64,000 nt of DNA from Planctomycetota bacterium (GCA_016873165.1 VGXV01000008.1:1-64000); one strand, 5' to 3'; shown: positions 49,586 through 58,987, numbered from the stretch's first letter. Notes: a model not told the origin generated them from the sequence alone. Numbers and translations: made by a program.

Positions 49586-50345
49586 TGTTTTTCTTTTCCT
49601 AAAGAGTATTTAGCACTAACGTAGAAACCCACACTCTTTGGGTGTGGTCAGAGAGAGGGCCATGCCAGTAAAACAACTCATGTGCATAATAATAGGAACA
49701 GTATTTCTCGCTATATAATTCATTGTCTTGTTTCATTAATCAGCCAAACCGCTTTGACTATAATTGTCAGGATATTATCATATATGAAGTTGAAATCAAG
49801 CCAAAAGCTTTTGGCTTAAATGCGAGAGTGTTTTACTGCAGAGGGGGTAAAGGGCGCCGAGAGGTGTAAGAGGTATGATGCTGGATTATAGAAGAAATCA
49901 AACCAAGGAACTGAGGTACAAAGGAAAAACTAGACGGCTTTGTGTTAGATGGAAACGGGAATGCTCCCGTTTTAAAACATTCTATTTATAAAAATAAAGT
50001 AGAGAAAAAATTATTCTATACCGTTTAAGCCAAATATACACCACCGCTGAAATTTGTATTTGACCCAGTCTGAGAGAGTGGGAACGAGTTATAACTGTCC
50101 CCCACTCGTCACCAGATACCATGGACAATCACCACAATATCCTTTTAAACCATACGGCTTTCCCGTGGTTAGCGATTCCAAAGTGTTGATCTCAGGCAGA
50201 GAGAAGTACGCTGTCATGCCTTAGCCCATCCCTTCCGAAATTCTCTTTCAAATGAGAGTAACCCCATCTTATATTCTTCTTTACATGCCCAAAAGCGGCA
50301 TAAAGGTTTTTAAAACTGAATACCTTATCTCTTAATAAACGGTAC
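49586..50345. other. Intergenic stretch with hairpins, no gene supported
   Basis: Contains a CCACAC...GTGTGG hairpin near 49630-49648, an AAACGGGA-ATGC-TCCCGTTT hairpin (49953-49972; its CGGGAATGCTCCCG core recurs at 57212-57225), and GAGTGGG/CCCACTC arms near 50078-50108. A minus-strand frame 50192-50401 is not accepted. Confidence 0.4.
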
Positions 50346-50520
50346 TTATAGTCAAACAACCCTGGTTTTCGAAACATCAAATAAGCTTTACTCAGAAACA
50401 CAACACTTCGACGGAGTTTACACTGCGCATGCGAATGTGCTCAGTGTGACAGTTTCGTCCATGCTGAGCGGAGCCGAAGCATTAAAAGGCTCATCGAAAA
50501 CCAGGTGTGTTTGACTATAA
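50346..50520. repeat. 175-bp element with 27-base imperfect terminal inverted repeats
   Basis: TTATAGTCAAACAACCCTGG (50346 on) and its near complement ending TTGACTATAA (50494-50520) match at 25 of 27 positions. Inside is a REP-like ATGCTGAGCGGAGCCGAAGC. A diverged single arm recurs at 35544. No gene inside. Confidence 0.6.
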
Positions 50521-50746
50521 ACGTCTCCCGATCTGTCCCTTACTTCAAGGCACGCGATCCATTATAATTTAGGTTATTGACGGATATTGCTTTTGCTTGT
50601 AATACATCATACTATTTGTGTTATAATTATTTCGTTTTGAGTTCGGGAATTGCTGAGAAAGAACGGCATAATTACTCATATTTAGTTTTCGCGCCTTGGG
50701 TATATTTTATTTGGCGCTATTGTGCACGGGAAAGGAGTGAGTGCAA

Positions 50747-51478
50747 ATGGGTTTTCAGATAATAGATCAGGGAATGAGGGTTCCCCTTACTGCTGGAACA
50801 TTTACAACACCACGCCGGCGGGTTGAAAGGGTGCAATATATCACAAAGGATGCAAAGGTAGAGAGACAGGCGGATGATTTCCCGGGGCAGGAGCAAAGGG
50901 AGAGAGAGAAACAAAAACCTCAGAATCTGCCAAAGCAGGTATATCAGAAAACGGAATATCCACAACAGAGGAATTCATTCCAGGCAGACCGGATAATGTC
51001 TTCCCCGGTGCTTACTGTTTTGCCGGAGACCAGATTAGATGAAGCATGGGAAATTATTCGTGAGCAGAGATTCCGTCATCTTCCCATTCTCACATCGGAC
51101 AAAAAGCTTGTGGGCATTATCTCTGACAGAGATTTGCTTCGTGAGGCTGCGCATAGAGAAATAGCAAGGGATATACCACCTGCAGGACACCATGTTCAAA
51201 AGGTGTCCGGGACGGGGGAAAAAGCAAATGATGGCAGGTCGAATACCGATAATAACAAGCCGTCTTCGTCCAAAAAAACCGTTCTGGATATTTGTAAAAG
51301 AAGGATTCTTACTGCGACTCCCGATACAGAACTGAGAGAAATTGCCAAAATATTAATAGAAGAACATATTGGTGCAATGCCAATTGTTGACGAAAACGGC
51401 AATCTTTTAGGCATGATTACCAGAAGCGATGTTTTAAGGGCAATTGTTGTTTACGGGGTGATTGATCTTTTAATTTAA
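50747..51478 (+). CDS. CBS-domain protein with N-terminal basic linker
   Basis: Two CBS domains: about residues 80-135 (IMSSPVLTVLPETRLDEAWE; LVGIISDRDLLREA) and 175-240 (ILTATPDTELREIAKILIEE; LLGMITRSDVLRAI). The first ~70 residues are charged and disordered. ATG 50747 chosen (AGGAG nine bases upstream); GTG 50741 is an alternative. CBS pairs sense adenine nucleotides; no catalytic domain is fused, so probably a regulator. Monocistronic. Confidence 0.85.
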   Translation: MGFQIIDQGMRVPLTAGTFTTPRRRVERVQYITKDAKVERQADDFPGQEQREREKQKPQNLPKQVYQKTEYPQQRNSFQADRIMSSPVLTVLPETRLDEAWEIIREQRFRHLPILTSDKKLVGIISDRDLLREAAHREIARDIPPAGHHVQKVSGTGEKANDGRSNTDNNKPSSSKKTVLDICKRRILTATPDTELREIAKILIEEHIGAMPIVDENGNLLGMITRSDVLRAIVVYGVIDLLI

Positions 51479-51582
51479 TTCTTTTGCTGCATTTCCATTG
51501 AATTTGTTGTCTGTAGTTATTACTCCGGTTTCCCGATAATTTTTTTAAATTTGTAACTGCATATTTTCAACGATACGGTCTT

Positions 51583-51648
51583 CCACCCCTTCACCCCCGC
51601 CAGCGGGGGATATTTTCTGTTTTCCGCAATGAGGGGGTAAGGGGGAGG
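51583..51648. repeat. GC-rich palindromic repeat
   Basis: CCACCCCTTCACCCCC and GGGGGTAAGGGGGAGG face each other around an inner CCCCCGC-CA-GCGGGGG hairpin (51594-51609). Dispersed-repeat type, similar in style to the CCCCCTT units at 40.4 kb. It lies 54 bases from the stop of the P460 gene. Confidence 0.55.
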
Positions 51649-51701
51649 AGTTTTTTCCCATAGTCCTTCTATACACTCTGTGAGGAGACTATTCAATTCA
51701 T

Positions 51702-52661
51702 TTAAGGAACGTATTCAGAAAATACATAATCTTTGTCTTTTTTTACCGTATGACAATTAAAGCATCCCGATACCGGGTCTTTTACCACAGAATTCAACAT
51801 TTTTCCGTCAAATCCGTCCATAATCCATCCTCCCGTTTCAGGAGCGGCAGCCGAATCCTTTTTCATAGCGGCATACCAGAGAATATTGCCCTGTGAAACG
51901 GCTTCTCCGTCTTTCACCGGTTCGTAAAATCCCACTATTATTTGGCTTCCGTCAGGATATGGCCCGCCTTTTTTGTTTGCTTCAAACCCTGTTTCGTTTA
52001 CATAGATTTGTTGAAATCCGTATAAGGGGCTGTTTTTATCAAGAATTACCTTTGAATTTGAATGACGCCATGTCCTCACATCCGCGGGAAAGGCAAAACT
52101 TCCCTCTACTGCCTTTGGCACATCGCTCTGGGCAACAGATACATCTCCCGCATAACTTGTAAAAATATAATCCCTGTGTTTCATTGATGTATGGCATATA
52201 TAACAGCCATTTATGGGGTCGTCTATCTTTGACTGGAAAGTCTTTGCGTCAAAACCGTTAAAAATCCACCCTGCTGATTGGGTTGCCCGTGAGTCTTTCT
52301 TCATTCCCGCGTACCAGATGATATCGCCCTGCCTGATTTCGTTTCCTTCTGCAATTGCTTCATAAAAACCTACGATTACAATACTTCCCTCAGGATAACT
52401 GCCTCCCCGTTTATACGCTTCACTCCCTATGTCATTGATAAATACCTGCTGAAATCCATAGAGTGGGCTTGATTTATCCAGAATGATCTTTGATGTGCCA
52501 TGCATCCAGTTTTTGTAATCTTTCGGAAAATCAAAGTGTAATGTCTGCGCTTTTTTGGGTACAGATGATTCCTGTGCTACCTGTTGTGTGGACTGTACAG
52601 CACAGCCTGCTATGCAAAGAACTGCAGAAACGGCAATAGCGGATAAAAATGATTTCTTCAC
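51702..52661 (-). CDS. Tandem cytochrome P460-family lipoprotein
   Basis: 319 aa: lipobox VSAVLCIAGC (Cys20), then two homologous P460 domains, residues ~40-170 and ~185-319. Each has a beta-rich body (PLYGFQQVFINDIGSEAYKR; PLYGFQQIYVNETGFEANKK) and a C-terminal heme motif, CYICH 153-157 and CFNCH 300-304, followed by (K)DYxFxxY. P460 enzymes oxidise hydroxylamine using a heme cross-linked to lysine. Aligning to my recollection of the Nitrosomonas P460, the cross-link Lys falls on Val97 and Val243 here, so neither domain appears to have it. Redox or NO binding is more likely than classic P460 chemistry. Confidence 0.88.
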   Translation of the reverse strand: MKKSFLSAIAVSAVLCIAGCAVQSTQQVAQESSVPKKAQTLHFDFPKDYKNWMHGTSKIILDKSSPLYGFQQVFINDIGSEAYKRGGSYPEGSIVIVGFYEAIAEGNEIRQGDIIWYAGMKKDSRATQSAGWIFNGFDAKTFQSKIDDPINGCYICHTSMKHRDYIFTSYAGDVSVAQSDVPKAVEGSFAFPADVRTWRHSNSKVILDKNSPLYGFQQIYVNETGFEANKKGGPYPDGSQIIVGFYEPVKDGEAVSQGNILWYAAMKKDSAAAPETGGWIMDGFDGKMLNSVVKDPVSGCFNCHTVKKDKDYVFSEYVP

Positions 52662-52868
52662 TAATTTCCCTCCTTGATAATAAATTTGATAAAATACTTA
52701 CGACAAATCAATTACATGGAGTTACAAATTTAATGCCGAATTACATTTTACATCATTGTTAATATACAAATATTTCATTACTGGTTAGAATTATTATGGT
52801 TACATGAAGTAGCGCTAAATTGTTGGTATATTTTTTATGATTTTTAGGTAATAAAAAGTGTGTCAAAA

Positions 52869-52904
52869 AGTGTGTCATGACACACTGTGTGTCACGTGTG
52901 ACAC
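52869..52904. promoter_or_regulatory. Two adjacent TGTGTCA palindromes
   Basis: 52869-52886 is a perfect 18-base palindrome AGTGTGTCA/TGACACACT; 52889-52904 is GTGTCAC-GT-GTGACAC. Another TGTGTCA lies at 52859-52864. They sit 208 bases upstream of the divergent P460 gene and 170 bases before an orphan plus-strand terminator. They look like a regulator operator or stems of an RNA. Confidence 0.55.
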
Positions 52905-53057
52905 TGTGACATAGTTTTACAGGTAGAGGTTTTTGCTAAATTATTTTTTGGTTATTTTTAGGAAAAGCAGGGGAACAAATTTCACTTCTTTTTTGTATAT
53001 ATAATTGGTTTTGACTGACTTCGTTTTGAAGTCGCAATTGCATCAAAGCATCTCCTT

Positions 53058-53096
53058 AAAATGGGCATGTTTTCTCCTTCATGCCCATTTTTTGTT
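53058..53096 (+). terminator. Rho-independent terminator without an upstream gene
   Basis: Stem AAATGGGCATG/CATGCCCATTT with a 10-base loop, followed by TTTGTTTTT on the plus strand. No plus-strand coding frame lies between 52662 and here, so a short non-coding transcript may end at it. Confidence 0.75.
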
Positions 53097-53258
53097 TTTA
53101 GGTATGCCAATAAATATTATAATTCTTCTGTAGGATATTTTTGTTTAGTGAGACAACCCTTTGATCGTTTTTCTGCCGGAGCTTCCATCAGTTTTTTCCC
53201 TTAACTGATCTTATTACAGTTCAAACGAAACTATTCGCAAAATACTTATCGACGTATT

Positions 53259-54749
53259 ATGGCACGGCACATACTCAGCAAGTCAACATTTATACGCGGA
53301 ATACAATGCCACAAATCATTGTTTCTCAACCGATATCATAAAGAATTACGGGACACTCTCAGTCCCGAACAAGAAGCGCTTTTTTCACGCGGCACAGATG
53401 TCGGTATTTTTGCGCAACAATTATTTCCCGGCGGTGTGGATGCAAGCCCTGAAAACTACTATGATTTTTCACCTTCCCTGAAAAAAACAAAACAACTCAT
53501 GAGCCGGGGCACAGATGTTATTTACGAAGCGGCATTTCATCATGATGGACTGCTTGCCGCAATAGACATTTTTGTTAAAGACAATACACGATGGAAAATA
53601 TATGAAGTAAAAAGCGCTACGAGTATCAGTGATACCCACATTTTGGACGCCTCTTATCAGTATTACGTGGCGACACAATCGGGAATAGCTATTTCGGATA
53701 TTTCCCTTGTCCATATTAATACCGAATACGTTCGCCACGGACCAATTGACATCGCATCTCTTTTTACCATTGTTTCTGTTTTAAAAGAAGCGCGCGAAAA
53801 ACAAAATTTTGTGAGGGAAACTATTTTTCTCCTAAAAACCGTGTTAAAAAATAAGTCTCTTCCTGCTATTGATATCGGCGAACACTGTGATTCTCCCTAT
53901 CCATGCGATTTTAAAGGATATTGCTGGCAACACATTCCGGAGAATTCCATCTTTGACATATCGGGTCTTTATAGCAAGAAAAAATTCGAACTTTACAACA
54001 AAGGCATTGTCGCATTACAGGATATTCCGGATGATTACGATTTAAGTCCTTCACAACACATTCAGGTAAAATGTGCCTTAAACAACGAGAAACATATCAA
54101 AAATGACGAAATGAAAAGGTTTTTGCAGGACATTACGTATCCGCTCTATTTTCTCGATTTTGAGACCTTCCAGCCTGCGATACCGTTATTTGAAAACACA
54201 AGACCCTATCAAAGGATCGTGTTTCAATATTCTTTGCATTATAAGGAAACAGAGTATGCAACACTGCTGCACTTTGAATTTTTAGGAGACGGAAAAACCG
54301 ATCCGAGGAGGCCGCTGATTGAAAAACTCTTGCCAGACACAAAAACCCCCGGCGCTATTCTTGTGTATAACAAGGCCTTTGAATGCACAATAATGAAAGA
54401 ACTTGCGGAATCCTTCCCGGAGTATTCTGGTGAAATAACTGAGCGGTTATCCCGTATTAAAGATCTTATGATACCCTTTCAGAAAAAATATTATTATACC
54501 CCGGAAATGAAAGGTTCTTATTCCATAAAATACGTGCTGCCGGCGCTCATACCAAATCCTCCGGAACGATATGAGGATCTGGAAATATGCAACGGGGACA
54601 TTGCGATGAACGCATACGAGTCTCTCAATACAGAGAGTAATCCGCAAAAAAGAGAACGCACGAGACATGCTTTGCTGAGGTATTGCAGGCTGGACACACT
54701 GGCAATGATATGGATACTGGAGATTATGGAAAAGTGCGGAATGAAATGA
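53259..54749 (+). CDS. DUF2779 protein: Cas4-like plus RNase-H-like exonuclease domains
   Basis: 496 aa. N-terminus LSKSTFIRGIQCHKSLFLNR and KIYEVKSATSISDTHILDAS is a Cas4/PD-(D/E)XK-like region with Cys clusters (CDSPYPCDFKGYCW). C-terminal half FLDFETFQPAIP (DxE) with YNKAFECTIMKELA and YCRLDTLAMIWI is a DEDD-type exonuclease. The family is uncharacterised. Isolated gene without CRISPR context. Confidence 0.82.
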   Translation: MARHILSKSTFIRGIQCHKSLFLNRYHKELRDTLSPEQEALFSRGTDVGIFAQQLFPGGVDASPENYYDFSPSLKKTKQLMSRGTDVIYEAAFHHDGLLAAIDIFVKDNTRWKIYEVKSATSISDTHILDASYQYYVATQSGIAISDISLVHINTEYVRHGPIDIASLFTIVSVLKEAREKQNFVRETIFLLKTVLKNKSLPAIDIGEHCDSPYPCDFKGYCWQHIPENSIFDISGLYSKKKFELYNKGIVALQDIPDDYDLSPSQHIQVKCALNNEKHIKNDEMKRFLQDITYPLYFLDFETFQPAIPLFENTRPYQRIVFQYSLHYKETEYATLLHFEFLGDGKTDPRRPLIEKLLPDTKTPGAILVYNKAFECTIMKELAESFPEYSGEITERLSRIKDLMIPFQKKYYYTPEMKGSYSIKYVLPALIPNPPERYEDLEICNGDIAMNAYESLNTESNPQKRERTRHALLRYCRLDTLAMIWILEIMEKCGMK

Positions 54750-54785
54750 AATTTTCGGACGTTTTTAATGCTATTATTTCTTCAT

Positions 54786-55166
54786 TCATTTCTCACGATT
54801 ATTCAGGGTATTATTCTCTTTAATGTAACGATACAGCAATTCATCCGCAACCTCCACGCACCCCATACAGGATAATTGTTTTGATTTCCGTATCTCTTTA
54901 CAGATACTTGAACCACCGGCAATACGGGAGAATGCACGTTCAATATTCCCAAATGCATCTTCATTCTTTACCAGTGTTTTAATGGCATAGAGTGCGCCGC
55001 ATACTCCCCCCTCAGCCTTGCCGCCGCCATATTTTTTATAATCACTGATCTGATCTTCCCGGATATTAAATTCTTTCTGATAGGCGGTTAAAATCGCCTG
55101 AGCGCAATTTAATTGATCCGCACCATGATAATGTTTTGCCGCGTTTTTCCCTTTGGTTTGTTCCAT
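54786..55166 (-). CDS. C-GCAxxG-C-C family redox-active protein
   Basis: Four cysteines in family spacing: LNCAQAILTAY, GGGKAEGGVCGALYAIKTL, GGSSICKEI and SCMGCVEVADELL. 126 aa. Proposed redox or metal protein of anaerobes; function not established. Stands alone between DUF2779 and msrA. Confidence 0.85.
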   Translation of the reverse strand: MEQTKGKNAAKHYHGADQLNCAQAILTAYQKEFNIREDQISDYKKYGGGKAEGGVCGALYAIKTLVKNEDAFGNIERAFSRIAGGSSICKEIRKSKQLSCMGCVEVADELLYRYIKENNTLNNREK

Positions 55167-55232
55167 AAGAAAGATAGAGTGAGAATTATGAAAATTTATT
55201 TATAAATCTTTGCAACACAATAGAAAGAAATA

Positions 55233-55940
55233 TTATTTTGCATCCTTTCCCCATGTCTCTTTTAAATATTGATCTCTTCCCGATCCGTATTTATATCTTT
55301 TATAATGTGCCTGGTTCTTCTCATAATACTTCTGGTGATATTCTTCCGCTTTGTAAAATTCAGAAGCAGGCACAATTTCCGTTACAATTGGCTTATTAAA
55401 TTTTCCCGATTTCTCCAGCTCTTTTTTAGACGATTCGGCAAGTTTTTTTTGTTCTTCCGAATGATAGAAAATCGCTGTCCGGTATTGTGATCCTACATCG
55501 GCAAACTGACGGTCTATCGCGGTAGGGTCAATATTTCTCCAAAACACTTCCAAAAGCGCTGAATACGAAATACGGGAAGGATCATATAATATCTCTATCG
55601 CCTCGGCATGTTTCGTCCTGCCGGAGCACACTTCCTCATATGCTGGATGTTCCGTACTGCCGCCGGTATATCCGACAGCAGTAGAAACCACTCCCTCTAA
55701 TTGATCAAAGGGATGCTGCATACACCAGAAACAGCCTCCGGCAAATGTCGCCTTTTCATATTTAGTATGACTCATGCCAATATCACTGTCCCGGTTTTCA
55801 CCGCACAACACATTATTTATTCCGAAAACGATGAAAACGAAGATCGCAAGAAAATAGCTATTCATTCCAGAAAACATTCTGTATTTATAAACATAATGAA
55901 AATGTTTCTTTTTACAAACTTCCTTTTTTATCAAAAACAC
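55233..55940 (-). CDS. msrA: Peptide methionine sulfoxide reductase A, exported
   Basis: ATFAGGCFWCMQHPFDQLEG contains the catalytic GCFWC; EVCSGRTKHAEAIEILYDP and YHQKYYEKNQAHY follow. 235 aa including an N-terminal hydrophobic signal (MNSYFLAIFVFIVFGINN), so the enzyme acts outside the cytoplasm. The start could be ATG 55871 region. Repairs oxidised methionines. Confidence 0.92.
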   Translation of the reverse strand: MFLIKKEVCKKKHFHYVYKYRMFSGMNSYFLAIFVFIVFGINNVLCGENRDSDIGMSHTKYEKATFAGGCFWCMQHPFDQLEGVVSTAVGYTGGSTEHPAYEEVCSGRTKHAEAIEILYDPSRISYSALLEVFWRNIDPTAIDRQFADVGSQYRTAIFYHSEEQKKLAESSKKELEKSGKFNKPIVTEIVPASEFYKAEEYHQKYYEKNQAHYKRYKYGSGRDQYLKETWGKDAK

Positions 55941-56142
55941 ACGTCAATACATCCGGGTTCATAAATCAAGATAATATTACCAAATATTTACCAGAATAAA
56001 AGAAAACATTCCGGTAATGATTGCATACAGCACATACTCGTTTACACCATACATAAACGAGAAAAAGGTTTGCATTTTCACTATTGTTGCTATAACATTG
56101 TTGCCTTTATAATATTATTTTTGTTATCAGCAAGGAGATGAA

Positions 56143-56754
56143 ATGTCACAACAAAAAGCTACCAATATAAAATGGCATCACGGCAAGATTACAAGAGCGC
56201 ACAGAATAGAACTAATGAAGCAAAAGGGGGTAACGATCTGGTTAACAGGCCTTTCGGGGTCAGGGAAATCCACCATTGCCGTAGAGCTTGAACACGCGCT
56301 TATTGAAAATAAACACCAGGCGTACATACTTGATGGCGACAATATACGCCATGGCCTTAACAAAAATCTTGGGTTCTCTCCCGAAGATCGTGCGGAAAAT
56401 ATCCGGCGTATCGGTGAGGTTGCCAAACTCTTCACAGATGCAAATATAATAACAATAACCGCATTTATCTCCCCCTATAAAGAAGACAGAAATAATGCGA
56501 GAAAATTACAAAATAAAGGCGAATTTGTAGAAATTTATGTGAAATGCCCGATTAGCGTTTGTGAAAAACGCGATGTAAAAGGCCTCTATAAAAAAGCACG
56601 GGCGGGAGAAATCAAAGAATTCACCGGCATATCAGCGCCTTATGAGGAACCCGATAATCCCGAACTGACAATCGATACCTCCGTCCTGTCAGTAGAAGAA
56701 TCTACAAGAACTATTTTAAAATACCTCGAAGAAAACGGATATGTAAAATTCTAG
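56143..56754 (+). CDS. cysC: Adenylylsulfate kinase
   Basis: 203 aa: GVTIWLTGLSGSGKSTIAVE (Walker A), LDGDNIRHGLNKNLGFSPED and FISPYKEDRNNARKL. Makes PAPS for sulfate activation or sulfotransfer. No cysDN beside it. AAGGAGATGAA upstream of the ATG; TATAAT at ~56109. Confidence 0.94.
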   Translation: MSQQKATNIKWHHGKITRAHRIELMKQKGVTIWLTGLSGSGKSTIAVELEHALIENKHQAYILDGDNIRHGLNKNLGFSPEDRAENIRRIGEVAKLFTDANIITITAFISPYKEDRNNARKLQNKGEFVEIYVKCPISVCEKRDVKGLYKKARAGEIKEFTGISAPYEEPDNPELTIDTSVLSVEESTRTILKYLEENGYVKF

Positions 56755-57204
56755 GGAAATGCTGCATACTATTCGCAAATAAGTTACAAATATAATTTTT
56801 TGGATTTTTTGTAATTCTAAAAATATGGAGTCTCTCGCAAGGATGGTATACAAATGCGTAGCGGGAGAGCCGTTTGCGCATATTTTGTGGACAACGCTTC
56901 CTGTAACGAACGCCTCTTGGCATACGTGCTCAGGGAATTGAAACAATAATTCGTTAAGAAATTCTGCGTCTTTTGACGATAATTTCACAGGCATTGTCAG
57001 TTTTTTTGATGGTATGGAAAGATGGGGAGTTGGCAAGTTGTTTTTTGACGTCTGCCCTCAGTGAGCGGTCGTAGGGCTTCTGTTAGCCTTGTAGGGGGGA
57101 TTAAGCGGAGCGAATCCACCATTCATGCGATAATCGTTGGTGGATACGGCGCAAAACCCAGCGCCTTTATCCACCCTACCCACACCGATCCCATAATCGG
57201 TTAC
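56755..57204. other. Intergenic region with a GTAGGG...CCCTAC repeat
   Basis: A palindromic unit spans 57091-57179: outer arms GTAGGGGGGATTAAGCG and CGCCTTTATCCACCCTAC, inner ATCCACC/GGTGGAT. A minus-strand frame (56716-57036) has no recognisable domain and is not accepted. Otherwise nothing. Confidence 0.5.
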
Positions 57205-57230
57205 AAAAAATCGGGAATGCTCCCGAAAAA
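57205..57230 (-). terminator. Terminator of larE
   Basis: Stem TCGGGA-ATGC-TCCCGA (57211-57226), followed on the minus strand by TTTTTT. Eleven bases after the larE stop. Confidence 0.8.
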
Positions 57231-57240
57231 TATCGGCCCG

Positions 57241-58047
57241 CTATTTCAGCACTTCATTCATGCTGCCGCTGCGGTATCCTTCAATATCGAGGGTAACATA
57301 TTTATAGCCTATTTCCTTGAATTTGTTAATTAATGCCTCTCTTTTGCCGTTTTGCAGTAATTTGGGAAAATCTTCAGGCATTACCTCAATTCTTGCTATA
57401 GTGTCGTGATGCCTTACGCGAAACTGGCGCAACCCGATGCTTCGTAGATAATCCTCTGCCGCTGCTACAAGGACTAATTTGCCTTCAGTGATGGATTCTC
57501 CGTAAGGAAATCTTGATGACATGCAGGCATATGACGGTTTGTCCCAGTTGGAGAGATGAAGGTATTTTGATATTTCACGTATATCGGACTTTCTAAACCC
57601 GAGGTCTTTTAAAGGGCTGCGCACGCTGAGTTCCTTCGCGGCTTCGAGTCCTGGTCTGTATTCGTTCGTATCATCGGAATTGGCGCCGTCTGCAACGTTT
57701 TTGTACCCCTTTTCCCGTGCGATTTCTTTAAGTTTTCCAAATAGTTCCGATTTGCAGAAATAACATCGGTTTGTGGGGTTTTCCGCAAATCCCTTGATAT
57801 TGAGTTCGCTGGTGTGAATGGTCATATGGGGAATGCCGATTTCTTTTGCTATCTTTGTTGCTTCTTCGTATTCGAATGCAGGATATGTTTCTGAACGGGC
57901 AGTGATTGCCAGCGCCTTCTCGCCTAAAACATCAAAACAAACTTTTGCAACGAGAGAACTATCCACTCCCCCAGAAAAAGCGACAATGACACTTTCCAAT
58001 GCTTCTATATAGGTTTTTAATTTATTGAGTTTCTCTTTCGTATTCAT
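57241..58047 (-). CDS. larE: LarE-like ATP-dependent sulfur transferase
   Basis: 268 aa. PP-loop VIVAFSGGVDSSLVAKV, RCYFCKSELF, and KPSYACMSSRFPYGESIT with the cysteine (Cys~180) that donates its sulfur in LarE. Makes the nickel-pincer cofactor precursor in lactate-racemase-type enzymes. larB, larC and a racemase are not in this window. Downstream of nadA in the same direction. Confidence 0.85.
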   Translation of the reverse strand: MNTKEKLNKLKTYIEALESVIVAFSGGVDSSLVAKVCFDVLGEKALAITARSETYPAFEYEEATKIAKEIGIPHMTIHTSELNIKGFAENPTNRCYFCKSELFGKLKEIAREKGYKNVADGANSDDTNEYRPGLEAAKELSVRSPLKDLGFRKSDIREISKYLHLSNWDKPSYACMSSRFPYGESITEGKLVLVAAAEDYLRSIGLRQFRVRHHDTIARIEVMPEDFPKLLQNGKREALINKFKEIGYKYVTLDIEGYRSGSMNEVLK

Positions 58048-58078
58048 GATATTTAACGGGTGTGCTTCACTAAAAAAT

Positions 58079-58987
58079 TTATGATAAATCCATCATTTTT
58101 TGGATGGCGGAATGTGCCTTTTGCGCGATATCCCCTGTGACCTTTACCTGGTATACAAGGTCTTCCAGCGCCCATAATACCTTTTCCATGTTGATGAGTT
58201 TCATATTCGGGCAGTCGGAAAGTTGGGTAATCGGGTAGAATAATTTGTGAGGACTTTCTTTCTTTAGCCGGTGCAGAAGGCCGATTTCGGTGCCGATTAT
58301 AAACTCTTTTGCTCCGGATTCCTTACAAAACTTTGCAATGCCTGTTGTGCTTGCCACGTGATCTGCCAGTTCTATGACATCAGGGGTGCATTCGGGATGT
58401 ACCACGACTTTTGCCTGTGGATGTTCCTGTTTTATTTTTACGATATGTTCCGCCAGTATCCTGTGGTGTGTTGGGCAGTATCCTTCCCAGAGAATCATGG
58501 GACGGTTGAGTTGTTTTGACACATATCCTCCAAGGCTTTTATCTGGAACAAACAGTATTTCCTGGTCTTTGGGAAATGAAGATACAATTTTTATTGCATT
58601 AGAGGACGTGCAGCAGATATCACTCTCTGCCTTTACCGCTGCCGTACTGTTGACATAGCACACTACTTTCGCGTTTGGATGTTCTTTTTTCCTGATAATA
58701 AGTTCCCTGCGGGTAATCATATTGGCCATAGGGCAACCGGCATTTTCATCGGGCAGGAGAACCAGTTTGTCAGGGCAAAGAATTGATGCGGTTTCTGCCA
58801 TGAAATGCACGCCGCAGAAAACAATTATTTCTGCCTCAGTCCTGGCAGCCTGTTGTGACAAGCCGAGGGAGTCTCCGCTGTAATCGGCAATGTCCTGAAC
58901 CTCGCCTCTTTGATAATTGTGGGCAAGTATTACTGCGTTTCTTTTTTTCTTTAATTCTTTTATTTTATCTAGTATTAGTGTAGTCAA
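58079..58987 (-). CDS. nadA: Quinolinate synthase
   Basis: 302 aa: VILAHNYQRGEVQDIADYSG, VFCGVHFMAETASILCPDK, DICCTSSNAIKIV, VVHPECTPDVIELAD and a C-terminal CPNMKLI give the [4Fe-4S] cysteines and substrate residues of NadA. Condenses iminoaspartate with DHAP for NAD synthesis. Confidence 0.95.
   Translation of the reverse strand: MTTLILDKIKELKKKRNAVILAHNYQRGEVQDIADYSGDSLGLSQQAARTEAEIIVFCGVHFMAETASILCPDKLVLLPDENAGCPMANMITRRELIIRKKEHPNAKVVCYVNSTAAVKAESDICCTSSNAIKIVSSFPKDQEILFVPDKSLGGYVSKQLNRPMILWEGYCPTHHRILAEHIVKIKQEHPQAKVVVHPECTPDVIELADHVASTTGIAKFCKESGAKEFIIGTEIGLLHRLKKESPHKLFYPITQLSDCPNMKLINMEKVLWALEDLVYQVKVTGDIAQKAHSAIQKMMDLS

Noticed and set aside
50192-50401. 69-aa minus-strand frame
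   Set aside because: Its start lies within the TATAGTCAAACA repeat and there is no family signal in the rest.
52911-52940. Sigma-54 promoter (GG...GC) near the TGTGTCA palindromes
   Set aside because: The GG to GC spacing is 11, not 10, and the flanks do not fit TGGCAC/TTGCA.
56716-57036. 106-aa minus-strand frame opposite the cysC end
   Set aside because: C-terminal part is antisense to cysC; the N-terminal part has no recognisable domain.
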